From Paguma larvata (taxonomy: Eukaryota; Chordata; Mammalia; Carnivora; Viverridae): a DNA stretch of 64,000 nt. Location: assembly GCA_030068075.1 (NCBI GenBank), contig CM057827.1, forward strand, positions 67,718,500 through 67,782,499. The letters are read 5' to 3'. How positions within the stretch are numbered: the first letter of the stretch is position 1; every line of letters begins with the position of its first letter. The translations under genes and the position numbers were made by a program. A model generated the notes under the pieces. The model was not told where the DNA came from. It made no database searches and saw only the letters and a program-made list of their open reading frames with translations. Shown piece by piece: positions 1 to 12,469 of the stretch.

Positions 1-2545
1 ACAAAAAGCCCATATTGCCTATGAAAGCTTCAAGAAATATAATGTATGAGCTCAAAATATATTATAAATCAAGGACCAATTTTACTAAGCAGTACAAGTT
101 AGCTTAAAAAAAAAAAAAAGGTTTGAGTTATTGAACTTGTGTCCCTAAGAGGGGTAAAGTAATTCAGAATATAATTAGACCCTTACTCTTCTGACTGATT
201 GCAATGAATGATGAATCATCCTCTTCTGGTAGGAAAAACTTGAGGGATGTTAGGCTTACTCTGCTGAGTATCTTTTCCTTAAATGCCTCATGTTAAAAGA
301 GGTCTTTTCAACTAAGAAAGTGAGCTAAGAAAAACTAGAATAGGATTCTAGAAATTTATTCCCACTCATGTCACTACATTTAGTGAAGTTTTGTTTAAAA
401 TGTCTTTACAGTTTTGCAAAATTTTTCTTTGTTATAATGTGGGGTCCAACAAAATGTTTCATTAATTCATTTCAGTAATATCATGAATGGGATGTTTATC
501 AAGTTTTCTAATTGTTTCTTGTTGGTATATAGAAATGATACTGATTTTATAAGAGGCCATGCATGGAACGCACTTCTTAGGTCCAAAAGATTTTCTCAGG
601 TAGGTAACATTCTCATCAAAACAACAATGATTCATTCCAAAATCTAGATATTTTATATCTCATTACCTCTCTCTTCCAGGAAAAAAAAAAAAAATTACTG
701 ACAGTACTTAACAATTTTTTCTTCAGCACAGCACTTGCCCAGGATGTATCAGCATAGTTTTAGTTGCACGGCAATTTAATACAATATTATTATTATGTGG
801 GAAAATATTCCATGATCAAGTCAGTCAAGAAAAAATGTTGTTATATTAGGTGAGCCTCGCTAGTGAAAAGAGGCTTAAGACTTTTAAAATGATGCTTCTT
901 GTGGATCTCCCAGAGTCTGATATTGCTGCCTGTGTACCTCCAAATTATTTGACCAATGTAGATCACTAATTCATTTTAAATTTAATTTATATTGTGAGCA
1001 CATTACAAACACATACAAATTAATGGTGTTCTAGAATAGATAACTCTTACAAAATCAAGATTCTCTCCACAGATTTGAGAAATTATTTGTAATATGACAT
1101 TTATATTTCTTATTTCGTTTACACTTGTATTATAAAACTTTTGTGCTTGTTTTTTTCAAAGGTATTCTTTATGTTTATTATAGATTTTCTAGTATGGGTT
1201 TCTTTAAGTTAGCTTTTACATATTAACACTCTATCAGAATGCTTTAACACTCATTCATACTTCAGCAACTCTTTCATTTAAACATCAGCCAAATCAAATC
1301 ACCTAACGTATTTGATATTATACTACTAATACAATTTCATGATTGTTATTAAACATTTGCTTTTTAATGTAATGATATGTTCAATCACTTTGTTTTTCAA
1401 GCATATCCTATAAACATTTTTTTAAATATTTGACTTAAATCACAAATTCTTAAGTAAAATTTATCTCATTCATATTTATTATTGTATTATTCTATTTCAG
1501 TTAATTCTTCTAAATGGACTACTTTTTTCTACTTGTATATTCTCCAGTCCTTTAGATGAAACATATCTTATTTTAATTTCGTTTATGAGTACTTGTAAGG
1601 TTAAACAACATTTTTAAGATAATTTACTCTATTATTAGAATAAAGTATAAATTGTTATATATTGGAACCTGTTTTTCTGATGATAAATTTCACATATTCA
1701 GTTTTCAAATTGTTGCCTTTGTATTTAAATTCATTACCAAATGCATGCCTCTTTTGAAATTTTAACTAATACATGTTCATACCATAATATGTAATTATTA
1801 TCTCGTAATCTAAATATTTCTGGCTTTAAAATAAAATACTATAGCATATTATTCAATTACAGAAAAAAAACGTTGAAAAAATAAAATATTAGAAAATAAT
1901 GAAATATATGTATACCATATCTTGGTTAAATAACCAAATATATATATATACCATATTGGTTCGATTACTAATATTACAGTTTTAGAATTATTTTAGATTA
2001 TATTATGAATCTCAATTTCATTGGAATTTGCAATTTTTTCTATTTTTCACTCCTTCTTTCTTTCTTTCTCGTCTTCCTTTTGTCTTTCTTTTTTCTGTTT
2101 TCTTCTCCTATTCTTTTTCTTCTTAAATCTCTTATCCACTTTAGCCTCATCTTCTTCCCCCATATTTTCACATACAATCTGAGACCACCCACACAGATAG
2201 CCAGGCTGCTTTAAGACTTTTTCTGAAATAAACATATACCCAGAGGCAGCTATATTTCTATTTTAAGCCTTGGCTAGTAACATAAAAGCTTGATGTTCAT
2301 CTACCTAATGCAGAGCAGCTGTATAAGTGATGGGAGAGAAATGGAAAAGTTGCTTCATTCACCTGTCACCTCTGATATACCACTGTATCTCGTAGGTTCA
2401 AAGCAGCATGGCAGTAGTCATCAGGCCTCAGTGATATACCTGACTTTGCCCAGAAAGCTACACTAAAATAGGAACAAGGATTCCTCATTCTCATTGTTGA
2501 AGTTCCAACACCTATCCCAACTCTAGCACAAAGTTAAAATATATT
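1..2545. other. AT-rich spacer, no gene seen
   Basis: Very AT-rich sequence with short A and T runs and a small (TA)n near 1938-1955. A pyrimidine-rich stretch lies at 2040-2165 and gives a short hydrophobic open frame that I read as a composition artefact. I recognise no exon, RNA gene or confident interspersed repeat. Confidence 0.5.
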
Positions 2546-2712
2546 GGGATGCCTGGACGCCCAGTCAGTAGAGCATTTGACTCTTGATTTCAGTTCAGGG
2601 GTCATGGGACTGAGTCCTGCTCTGGGCTCTGCACCAGGCGTGGAGCTTGCTTAAGATTTTCTCTGTCCCTCTCTCTCTCTAAGCACCCTCCTTCCTCAAA
2701 AAATAATAAAAT
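2546..2712 (+). mobile_element. CAN-SINE, old copy
   Basis: A tRNA-derived carnivore SINE. The head reads 'gggatgcctggacgcccagt', followed by a degenerate box B-like region, a CT-rich 3' part and an A-rich tail with AATAAA-like sequence. It is clearly diverged from the family form and partly shortened in the middle. No clean target-site duplication was found, which fits an older insertion. Confidence 0.85.
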
Positions 2713-3104
2713 GTGTAAAGTATTGTCTGAATTAGAATAATGGCCACTACCACCATGAACATTCAACATTACTTAATGGAATATGTGCCTTTCTTAAATA
2801 AAATCAAGGTAGAAGTGAAATGTACACTTATGCTTTACGCTATTTTATGTGTACAATGTAATGATTCAATTCTTCCTTCCACTTTTTCTCTTCAAACTCT
2901 ATGACATTATTCCCATAAAACAACATGGCCTTCATTTGAGGAGGATGCATTTTTTTTTCTATTCTTCTCTTATTAGCCAGTAACAACTGAACTAGTACTG
3001 TTCTGTTGTTTGTGTCACATCAAATCAATGTTTTAATCTAAGGAATAACTTAAGAAACTAAATTCTTATTCAATGAAAATATCTTCACTAATTAGCGGAT
3101 TTCT
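2713..3104. other. spacer, nothing recognised
   Basis: AT-rich sequence between a SINE and the start of the old L1. No repeat, gene or signal was recognised. Confidence 0.4.
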
Positions 3105-4504
3105 GAGAAAGCCAGCAAAGTAGGAAGTTCCTAAACTCACTCCTCCCATAGACACAACTAGATAACACTGACATCAGAGTAAATAAACCAGAAAATGAAC
3201 CCAAGACTGGCATGATAGACTCTCCACAGCTAAATGTAGAGATTAGGCCACATCAAAGAGTGTAGAAATGGTGGAGACACATCAGGAAGCCGAATGGATC
3301 CAAGGGACAGTCCATAGGAAGGAGGAATAGCACAGGCTCAGAAAGGTGAGAAGAGCAGAAATCCTGGCCAGGCACCCCAGACACAGAGTAGATGAATTCC
3401 CATAATATTTAGCTTTACAAACCAGAGGGGCTCAACAATCAGTGGGGCTTAACTCCTAGAACGCTAAAAATCAGCAGACTCCACTGTGGGAGAACTAGAA
3501 GGCCACAGGAAACTGAGTCCCCACTCTTAAGTAGACAGGACAACAAAGAACCCCACAGAGATGTAGCATAGAAGCAGCAGTTTGGAAAGCCCCTCAGATA
3601 CACAATAAAGAGTTTTATTTATCTCAGAGTACATGCTGTAGGGTCAGATATCTTTAGGAGACTTCTCCAAACCAAGAGAGCTGACAGGCACATTTCCCCC
3701 CCCCAGCGCCCAGGCTAGATACATAGACACTTGCAAGAACCAGTTCAGCACAGTACTCTCCATCTAGCTTGCTAACAGTGTGCTCCACCCACCACCCCAT
3801 GTGCATCTGTGAATCTCCCTCCCCCAACTTAGATAGCCTCTGCAAGAGTTTTCCAGATGACTTTAGGTCCCATCCAAGAGTAGACAAGCACAGACCTTGC
3901 TGGCATTGCAAGCCTTGCCCCCCCACATTCTTCTGTAGACCTGCCCCCTCCAATAGGCCCTTGCCAGGAACCCTCTCAAAACAGTGCTACAAGCCTGGCA
4001 GTGTGCAAGCAGCCCTGACACAGACCAGCAGCACTCCAAAGTGATCATGCATCACAGAGCAGAGAAGATAATCAGACACACCAGTTCAATCGTGACCCCA
4101 GCAAGGAGTTGGGGAACCATCTTCTCTCACTGCAGGCCCCTCTCACCAATGAAGTTTCTCAGGGGGACAACACAGGGAAAGTCCCCTGCATCTCTGACAA
4201 ATGCCTAGTCTGACTCAACTCAACCCAACCCAAGGTGGCCCCGGACTGGCCCAATAACACCATAGTAACCAAACTCTGCCCACAACAGGCAAAGAGAGAC
4301 ATTGCAGACAACTGGAAAGAAGGCAAAAGAGGCTGAGCCAACAAAACATTCATCTGAGATACCCTTGAAGTGCCAGATTGTGTGAAGAGGGGGCACTGTA
4401 CTGCAGAGCACCACAGGACCTCTTCATAAAGCCATTACTTTCAAGAACAGGAGATGTAACTGACTTTCCTAACACAGAAAAACAGACATAGAGAATTACA
4501 TAAA

Positions 4505-5380
4505 ATGAGGAGATGGAGAAATTTGTCACAAATGAAAGAGCAGGACAAAATCACAGCAAGGGAGATAAATAAAATAAAGATGAGTAATATGAATGATAGA
4601 GAATTTAAATTAAAGGTGATAAAGATACTCTCTGGACTTGAGAAGAGTGGAGCACCTCAGTTAGAAGCTCAACAAAGAGACAGAAAACACAAAGAAACAA
4701 GAGTTGAAAAACTCAATAACTGAAATTAAAAATACACTAAAGGAATAAATAGTAGACTAGAGGAAGCAGAAGTACAGATCAGTGACCTGGAGGACAGAGT
4801 AATGGAAAGCAATCAAGCTGAGCAGGTGAGAGAAAAATAAGAATAAGAAACGAAAATAGACTTAGGGAACTCAGAAATACCATCAAGCATAACATTTGTA
4901 TTACAGGGATCCCAGAAGAAAAAGAAAGAGAAAAAGGGAGCAGACACTTTACTTCAAAAAATAAAAGCCAAAAACTTCTTGAATCCAGGAAAGGAAACAG
5001 AAATCCACATCCAGGAGAACCACCAACAAAATCAACCTAAAGAGGTTCAAATCAAGACACATAGTGATTAAAATGGCAAAAGGTAGAGACAAAGAATTCT
5101 AAAGACAGCAAGAGAAAAGAAAACAGTTATATACAAGAGAAACCCCATAAGGCTATCAACTGATTTTTCAGTACTATGCAGGCCAGAAAGAAATGTCATG
5201 ATATATTCATAGTGCTAAAAGAAAAAAACCAGCAACCAAATATACTCTACCCAAGAAGGCTATCAATCAGAATAGAAGGAGAAACAAAGAGTTTCCCAGG
5301 CAAACAAAAGTTAGAGGAATTTGTCATCACCAAACCAGCCCTGTAAGAACTGTTAAAGGGGACTCCCTGGGTGGAAAGGA
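4505..5380 (+). pseudogene. L1 ORF1 relic
   Basis: Remains of the L1 ORF1 protein, an RNA-binding coiled-coil protein needed for retrotransposition. A 72-codon frame starts at 4505 and is rich in Lys, Glu and Gln, as expected for the N-terminal part. Downstream, other frames resemble the coiled-coil and RNA-binding parts, including sequence corresponding to 'sdledrvmesnqaeq' near 4775-4825 and the ORF1 tail near 5280-5360. Stops and frameshifts break it after codon 72. It is a dead copy inside the old L1. Confidence 0.7.
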
Positions 5381-5977
5381 AAGATCATAAATAGGAATAA
5401 GAAAAGCAGGAAGAACAAAAGCAGTGTAATTAAGTATATCTAAAAATTCACTCAAGGGATTCACAACATAAAAGGATGTATATACCTAAAACATGGGAGG
5501 GGCGCGGTGGAAATGAGTAAAGAATGGGTTCAGATTTAAGTGATCATCAACTTAACACAGACTGCTATATGCATATGATGTTATACACAAACCTAATGGT
5601 AACCACATATCAAAAGCCAATAATCGATATGCAAAAAATAAAGAGAGATGAATCCAAGTGTATCATTAAAGAAAGCCAGCAAACCATGAAGAGCATAAAA
5701 GAAGAAACTATAGAGAACTACAAAAACAACCATAAAACAAGTAACAAAGTGGCAGGAAGTATATATCCATCAATAACTACTCTGAATATAAATGGACCAA
5801 ATGCTCCAATGATAAGGAATATATGGTGATGGAATGGGTACAAAATGCAGGACCCATCTAAATGCGACCTAAAGACACTCATTTCAAACATAAAGATACA
5901 TGCAAATTGAAAACAAAAGGACAGAAAAGAGTTATCATGCAAATGGAAATGAAAAGAAAGCCATTCCTTGGTGGATG

Positions 5978-6033
5978 ATTTCATTGTTTGGTAGCATGTT
6001 CTTTAACCTCATGTATTTGTGTTCTTTCCAGAC

Positions 6034-6069
<36 letters not shown>
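5978..6069 (-). repeat. inverted copy of an L1 ORF2 segment, ending in (TG)n
   Basis: This stretch is the reverse complement of 6530-6628. 'gtagcatgttctttaacctc' continues to 'gtattcttccaga'-like sequence and a (TG)n at about 6034-6069, while the downstream arm has (CA)n followed by the complementary bases through 'accaaacaatgaaat'. The downstream arm fits the normal L1 ORF2 order, so this upstream arm is the extra, inverted one. The arms are about 92 and 99 bp with about 460 bp between them, and the non-microsatellite part differs by only one or two bases. Confidence 0.85.
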
Positions 6070-6071
<2 letters not shown>

Positions 6072-6528
6072 CAGACGAAACACAAAATAAAGGCTGTAAC
6101 AAAAGACAAATGACACTACATGATCATAAATAGATCAAACAAGAAGATATAACAATTATAAACATTTATGAACCCAAAACGGAGGCACTCAAATACATAA
6201 AGCAGCTATTAACATACACAAAAGAAATAACAACAGTAATACAATAATAGTAGGTGACTTCAACACCCTGGTTATATCAATAGAAAAATCATCCCAACAA
6301 AAATACAGAGGAAACAGTGGCTTTGAATGACATACTGGAACAAATGGATCTAACATATTCAGAACACTTCATCTTAAAACAGCAGAATATACATTATTTT
6401 CAAGTGCACACAGAACATTCTCCAGAATATATCACGTTAGGCCACAAAACAAGTCACCACAAATTCAAAAAGACTGAAGTGATACCACGTATCTTTTCTG
6501 ACCACAATGCTATGAAACTAGAAATGAA

Positions 6529-6570
<42 letters not shown>
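6529..6570 (+). repeat. (CA)n microsatellite inside L1 ORF2
   Basis: About 21 uninterrupted CA units replace L1 codons at this point. The mirror (TG)n is in the inverted copy at 6034-6069, so the dinucleotide run was probably present when the inverted copy was made. Confidence 0.95.
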
Positions 6571-6573
<3 letters not shown>

Positions 6574-7276
6574 CTGGAAAGAACACAAATACATGGAGGT
6601 TAAAGAACATGCTACCAAACAATGAAATAAACAACCAAGGAATCAAAGAGAAAATCAAAAAATACATGGAGACAAATGAAAATAAAAACACAATGATCCC
6701 AAATCTCTGGCAAAAATTGTTCTAAGAGGAAAGTTTATAGCAATACAGGCCTACCTCAAGAAGAAGGAAAAAACTCTTATCAGCAACCTAACCTCACACC
6801 TAAAGAACGTAGAAAAAGAACATATAAAACCCACAATAAGTGGAAGGAAGGAAATAATACAGTCATCAGAAATGAACAGATTGGAACAAAAAACAATAGG
6901 ACAGATCCATGAAACAGGATCCAATTCTTTGAAAAACCAACAAAATTGATGAAACTTTAGCCAGACTCATCAAAGGAAAGAGAGAGAAAGAGAGGAGTCA
7001 AATAAAATTAAAAATGACAAAGGAGAAATAACCACCAATACCAGAGAAATACAAAGGATTAAAAGACAATATTATGAAAAATGATATGCCAACAAACTGG
7101 ACAACCTAGATGAAATAGGCATATTCCTAGAAATATATAACCTCTCAAAACTGAATTAGGAAGAAATAGAAATTTGAACAGATTACCAGCAATAAAATTG
7201 AATCAGTAAAAAAAAAAAAAAATTCCCAACAAACAGAAGTCTAGGACCAGACAGCCTCAGAGGTGAAACTTACCAA

Positions 7277-7608
7277 CTATTTACTATGTGTAGCAACATG
7301 GATGGAACTGGAGGGTATTAGGCTAAGTGAAATAAGTCAGTCGGAGAAAGACAGATACCATGTTTCCACGCATTGGTGGATTTTGAGAGATTTAGCAGAA
7401 AACCATGGAGGAGGGGAAGAAGGGAAAGGAAAAAAGACAGAGAGGGAAGGAGACAAAACATAAGAGACTCTCAAAGACTAAGAACAAACTGAGGGGTGAA
7501 AGGGGTGTGGGAGGGGGGAGAGTGGGTGACGGGCACATAGGAGGGCACTTGTTGGGATGAGCAATGGGTGTTGTATGGAAACCAATTTGACAATAAATTA
7601 TTAAATAA
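7277..7608 (+). mobile_element. nested young L1 3' end with target-site duplication
   Basis: A 5'-truncated L1 tail of about 330 bp lies inside the older L1. It covers the end of ORF2, coding 'CVATWMELEGIRLSEISQSEKDRYHV', and the purine-rich 3' UTR, and ends in an AT-rich tail near 7591-7608. The 11-bp target-site duplication AAACTTACCAA is at 7266-7276 and 7609-7619. It is the same family as the minus-strand tail at 18706-19397. Older L1 ORF2 sequence resumes directly after the second TSD. Confidence 0.92.
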
Positions 7609-8665
7609 AAACTTACCAATATTTAAAGAATTAATACTTATTCTCAAACTATTTGAAAAAAAAAAAAAGAGGAAAGACTGCTTCTAAATTCATATTATGA
7701 GGTCAACATGAACCTAGTATCAAAACCAGATAAAGACACTATAAAAGAAGATGAACACAGATATAAACGTACTTAAAATATTAGCAAACCAAGTCCAACA
7801 GTATACTAAAAAAGTTATTCACCACAATTAAATGGGATTTATTCCTGGGATGCAAGGGTGGTACAATATTCACAAATCAATCAATATGATACATCACTTC
7901 AAAAAGAGAAAGAATAAAAGACCTTATGATCATTTCCATAGATACAGAAAAAGAATTTGACAAAGTACAACATCCATTCATGATAAAAACCCTCAACAAA
8001 GTAGATTTAGAAGGAGCATACCTCAATATAATAAAGGCCACATATGAAAAACTCATAGCTAACATCATACTCGAGTGAAAAACTGAGAGTTTTTCCCCTA
8101 AAATCAGGAACAAGACAAAGATATCCACTCTTACCACTTTTATTCAACACAGTACTGGAAGTCCTAGGCACAGCAAACAGGCAACAAAAATAAACAAAAG
8201 GAACACAAATTGGAAAGGAAGAAGTAAAACTTTTACTATTTGTTGATTGACATGACACTATATAAAGAAAATCCTAAAGACTCCACCAGAAAATTACTAG
8301 AACTGATCAATGAATTCAATACGGTTGCAGGATACAAAATCAATATACAGAAATCTGATGCATTTCTATACCCTAATAAAGAAGTAGCAGAGAGAAATTA
8401 AGAAAATAATCCCATTTACAACTGCATCAAAAATAATAAAACATCTAGGTATAAACTTAACCAAGGAGGTTAAAGACCTGACCTCTGAAAACTATAAAAC
8501 ATTGATGAAAGAAATGGGTGAGTAAAATAGATGAAAGGGATTTAAGAGTACACATGATGAGCTGAGCACTGAGTAACGTATAGAATTGCTGAATCATGAT
8601 ACTGTACACCTGAAACTAATGACACCACACGTTAACTCTATTAGAATTTTTTAAAAAGTTACCAT

Positions 8666-10002
8666 TTCAAAAAGGAAAATGCCTTTAAATTGCAAATTTA
8701 ATTGGCAAAAATAAGAAATTATGAGTTTACACCAGACAAAATAATTCGACAATAATTTACAGAGGTTATTGTTCTCATTTTGACATTAAGATATGCCATA
8801 TTAATGGCACCCGTACTTATTTTACCAGAACAATAATATTAAATAATGTCACATTAGGTGATCACTTGACATCTATGAAATCATAAATATGTATACAAGT
8901 ATAGTAATTAAAATAATAATCCAGACTGTGATTACATTAAGTATTAGATTATTATTAAAATAAAACACAAAATTTTAAATTTCTACAGAGAATTCACGGT
9001 CTATGAAATTTCATCCTCTGAGACCACCATTTGATAAACAGTGCAATATACCACAGCAATGGTTAAAGGAGTGAGAAACATAAGTAATTTCGATGTGAGA
9101 ATGAACTGGCATCTGCTAGAAGTTTCATTTTGCTAAAAATTTTCTCTCTCAGTGAGTTGATGAAGCAATGAGAGACTGTTTCTCCGGACTTAACTTTGAC
9201 CAAAAAAAAAAAAAAAAGCCTTCTTCATGAAATTCAAGTGACAGGAACCTTGGGAGAAAGTCAGCTTGTCATCTTAGTGCTTCAAATAGCCAAGAAAGGA
9301 AATACTCAGTGCAGTCTGACAGGTACCTTGGACTTTAGAAAGCAGATTTCAAAAATTTCAGAGAGGAGATCTGAGTGATTCCATGTTTTCGGTCTTTTAA
9401 AAGGACTGGAGATTTGAAAAATAAATTCTGATAAGAAAATTATAAACATCTACAACGAGGTAGAAATAGAAGGGGACAGTGTATAAAGGAAACTAACATA
9501 GCTACATACATTTTCCTGCATGCACTGTACGGAGAGAGGTAAAGGATTATAATTGTAACATGTTTATGTGAATACAAGATGCTAAATCATTCACATAGAG
9601 GTGTCTCTGTATCTATTTTACTGATGAGGAAACTGAGAATCAAGGAGATTAAGTAGAGTCCAGAAATATGTAGTAGAGAGTTATTAAGATAACTAAAGAT
9701 AATAAAAAGTTCTGTCAGCCATGTGCAAAACATTTTTAGAGAAAAGAAAAATGGTTAATTCCAGTACTGATGATAATTATTTCATATTAACCAAAAAGCA
9801 AGTAAGCATAAATAGTTAATGTTCACATTCTGTATGGAAATGTATTTTTATACTAGTAAGGATAAAATGCAAATAAAAATGCAATACATGGGTTTACTTG
9901 TAATAAGAAGCAAATTTAACTGTCCATTGATATTTTGCATTAGCAAAAACATCTGTCAGTATGCTTCTCCTGCATTTGTCCCCTTCTCAGCAGTGAGCAG
10001 AT

Positions 10003-10005
<3 letters not shown>
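8666..10005. other. spacer with a possible MIR fragment
   Basis: AT-rich sequence without a gene. An A15 run is at about 9201-9216. The segment at 9605-9660 contains 'ctgatgaggaaactgag', a common signature of antisense MIR, but the rest is too diverged to bound. Nothing else was recognised. Confidence 0.45.

Positions 10006-10057
<52 letters not shown>
10006..10057 (+). repeat. (CA)n microsatellite
   Basis: About 26 perfect CA dinucleotides. The purity suggests it is likely to vary in length between individuals. Confidence 0.97.
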
Positions 10058-10058
<1 letters not shown>

Positions 10059-10120
10059 AGCCAATCCACTGACAACTAGAAACTAAGTAGATTCTCTCTT
10101 CGTAAAAATATAAACTAAGT

Positions 10121-10281
10121 GAGGCACCTGGGTGGCTCAGTCAGTTAAGTGCCCAACTTTGGCTCAAGTCATGATCTCACAGTTTTTGAGTTCTAGCCCC
10201 GCAGCCCAGTTTAGATCCTCTGTCCTCTCTCTCTCTCTGCCCCTCCCTCTCTTGTTCTCATTCTTCTTCTCCTTCTTCTTC

Positions 10282-10321
<40 letters not shown>

Positions 10322-10348
10322 AATGAATAAACATTAAGAAACAAAAAG
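10121..10348 (+). mobile_element. CAN-SINE with expanded CT tract
   Basis: A full carnivore SINE: head 'gaggcacctgggtggctcag', internal 'caagtcatgatctca', then a long CT/CTT-rich region including a pure (TC)n at about 10284-10318, and an A-rich tail. Flanking sequence 'tataaactaa' before and 'tctaaactaa' after may be a diverged target-site duplication. Confidence 0.93.
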
Positions 10349-10974
10349 AATCTAAACTAAAGAGACTCAGAAATAGTAACTAGTCAGATACAGATTAGTA
10401 GAATTGAAGAGTCATTTTAAGTCAGGCCAGCATCAGCATCATGCCAAGTCTGAACCATTTGCACGCTTAGCATGGAGATAAGCCAAAGCCATAAGTAGCC
10501 AAAGTGTGCAAGTATTCTGAGAGCAGCAAGACCATAAGGCACGCATATAGAGAAAAGTATAGATAAGAGACCTGATATCCCAGGAAAGACAATGAGCAGT
10601 CTCAGACACTGGCTTTCCAAATCTAGGCTTTATATGTCTAGGCTGGTCTTGGTTCTGATTCTTGAATACCTAAGTGACACACCATGTGTAATTTGGATAC
10701 CTACTGGGTTATCTGCACATCACCTCTAGTTCAAGAAATTCTATCCTACCTCCTATCATCCACATATTAGTAGTGCAGTCACGTTCATATGATATACTTC
10801 CAAATCCTGACAAGAATGATAAATCCAGACATGAAAACCTTAACCAAGAGAAACAAAACACCTCCCACATGGAATATGGAATAAGCAATTTCAATCTACA
10901 ATGGGCTACTATTGAAACAGAGAGAAGATAAATTTGAAAGTCACTGGTAGTAGCCATTATCTACTTTTGAACTA
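10349..10974. other. spacer, nothing recognised
   Basis: Moderate-complexity sequence with short open frames on the minus strand. None shows recognisable domains. No repeat family was recognised. Confidence 0.4.
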
Positions 10975-11111
10975 GAAAAAAGAAAGAAGGAAGGAAGGAA
11001 GGAAGGAAGGAAGGAAGGAAGGAAGGAAGGAAGGAAGGAAGGAAGGAAGGAAGGAAGGAAGGAAGGAAGGAAGGAAGGAAGGAAGGAAGGAAGGAAGGAA
11101 GGAAGGAAGGA

Positions 11112-11166
<55 letters not shown>

Positions 11167-11284
11167 GAAGGAAGGAAGAAAGGAAGAAAGAAAGAAAGAG
11201 GAGGGAGGGAAGAAGGAAAGAAGGAAAGGAAAGGAAAGGAAAGGAAAGGAAAGGAAAGGAAAGGAAAGGAAAGGAAAGGAAAAA
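10975..11284 (+). repeat. 310-bp purine tract (GGAA)n/(GAAA)n/(GGAAA)n
   Basis: An all-purine tract with three blocks: about 30 units of GGAA, then about 15 units of GAAA, a mixed zone, and about 12 units of GGAAA. Open frames read on the opposite strand (Leu-Pro-Ser-Phe repeats) are artefacts of the repeat. Homopurine tracts of this length can form triplex structures. Confidence 0.97.
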
Positions 11285-12469
11285 AGGTGACATGAACTTT
11301 AAACAGAGATAACAGATGGAGAGAACTTACTGGGTTCTCTTCAATTAGACTAATATGTGGTTCATTTCTGATATACAATTGCATCCCTACCCTTGGGTAC
11401 CTCAAGACAGTCCCTATTCCCCATATAATTATAGCTCAATGCATGATCATTTTGACTGGGGAAGATGCTGAAAAAAATGGTATAGAAAGTAATACATAAA
11501 GATGCTAAAAATGATATATTTATTGAATTCTATGTAAAATCAAAATGTACATACAAAAATTACACATCTTAAAGCATTCCATCAATTACCAGCAAAATCC
11601 AAGACATATAATTAGACAGATGGCTCATGAACACCTAGAAAAGGAAGTGGTAATCACCAAGAGCCACTTTAAATTCACTAAGAATAAATTATACCAAATT
11701 AATTAAATTATATAGACATAGTGAATCTGCATTTCAATGAGGCATTTAATGCAGCGTTCTGTTGATGTCTTTTTGGACAAGATATATGTGGAGAGAATGT
11801 TTGTCAATTATGTGGATATGTGTTAGTTGAACAATTATTCTCAAACCATGACAATTACATGGCTCATTTTTGAACCCGTTGTGAGTCTTATTCGCAATTT
11901 TCAGTTAAAAAAATGGGTATAGACATAGAAAGATGTGTATTAATTTGGAGAAATAATCAAATATTGAATTACAGAATCATGATTGAAACATCAGTATTTT
12001 TTTCATTATAAGTAAGTTGGAACAATGGATAAAATTTAGTAAGAAGGAATTCTAGAAGATAAATAAAAAATCTAATATTTTTGGTTAAAAAGTCAACCTT
12101 AAAAACACAGGATAGCAAAGATTACAAATAGGAAACAAATATCCATGTCCTTTGAGGGATGAGACTATACCTTGTAGGTCCACATTCATAGCTTCCAATA
12201 CAATTCCTAGAACAAAAGAGAGGTTAGAGTTAGACATTTTTTTTAATCAATGAGAGATTTAAAATGAGCCAACAAATGTCATACACGCTTATATTACATT
12301 TACACAAAGATGGTATTTAGCAAGGAAGTCAATAATATCCATGTATCTTAAACTGGTAAGAACATATTTGGAGCACTCTGCCTGCTTGGAAGACATTACG
12401 TGGGCTTCCAAGTGGGACACTGATAAATGGTGGTGACAAGAAACAAGATGGTGAAAAGAGAGTATTCTT
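11285..12469. other. spacer, nothing recognised
   Basis: AT-rich sequence without a convincing gene or repeat family. Confidence 0.4.

Larger units (their letters stand above)
5740..8515 (+). pseudogene. L1 ORF2 relic (endonuclease and reverse transcriptase parts)
   Basis: Remains of L1 ORF2. The N-terminal endonuclease start is recognisable near 5770-5800, where the frame reads TLNINGPNAP. Endonuclease-domain sequence follows to about 6630. Reverse-transcriptase sequence is recognisable at about 7690-8515, including the region reading as '[17 protein letters not shown]' near 7930-7985. Frames are broken many times. It is split by an inverted duplication near 5978, a (CA)n expansion near 6530 and a nested L1 at 7277-7608. 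The sequence coding the ORF2 C-terminus is absent. Confidence 0.75.
3105..8665 (+). mobile_element. old L1 (LINE-1), near full span but internally damaged
   Basis: A plus-strand L1 with the parts in order: 5' UTR-like sequence (about 3105-4500), ORF1 remains (about 4505-5380), inter-ORF sequence, ORF2 remains (about 5740-8515) and a short 3' UTR (about 8516-8665). The last part matches the carnivore L1 end pattern 'gtacacctgaaactaatgac'. It is interrupted by an inverted duplication near 5978-6069 and a nested L1 tail at 7277-7608. ORF2 sequence jumps from reverse-transcriptase sequence straight to the 3' UTR at about 8515, so the C-terminal third of ORF2 is missing. Many stops and frameshifts mean it cannot be active. 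The exact 5' boundary is uncertain. Confidence 0.85.

Noticed and set aside
2040..2165. Hydrophobic 69-codon frame at 2005-2214
   Set aside because: It comes from a pyrimidine-rich tract, which codes Phe, Leu and Ser by composition.
4500..8600. Possible cellular gene with several open frames
   Set aside because: All frames correspond to L1 ORF1 and ORF2 remains and are broken many times.
10941..11405. Minus-strand open frames of 110-154 codons rich in Leu, Pro, Ser and Phe
   Set aside because: They are translations of the purine tract at 10975-11284 and have no complexity beyond the tetranucleotide repeat.
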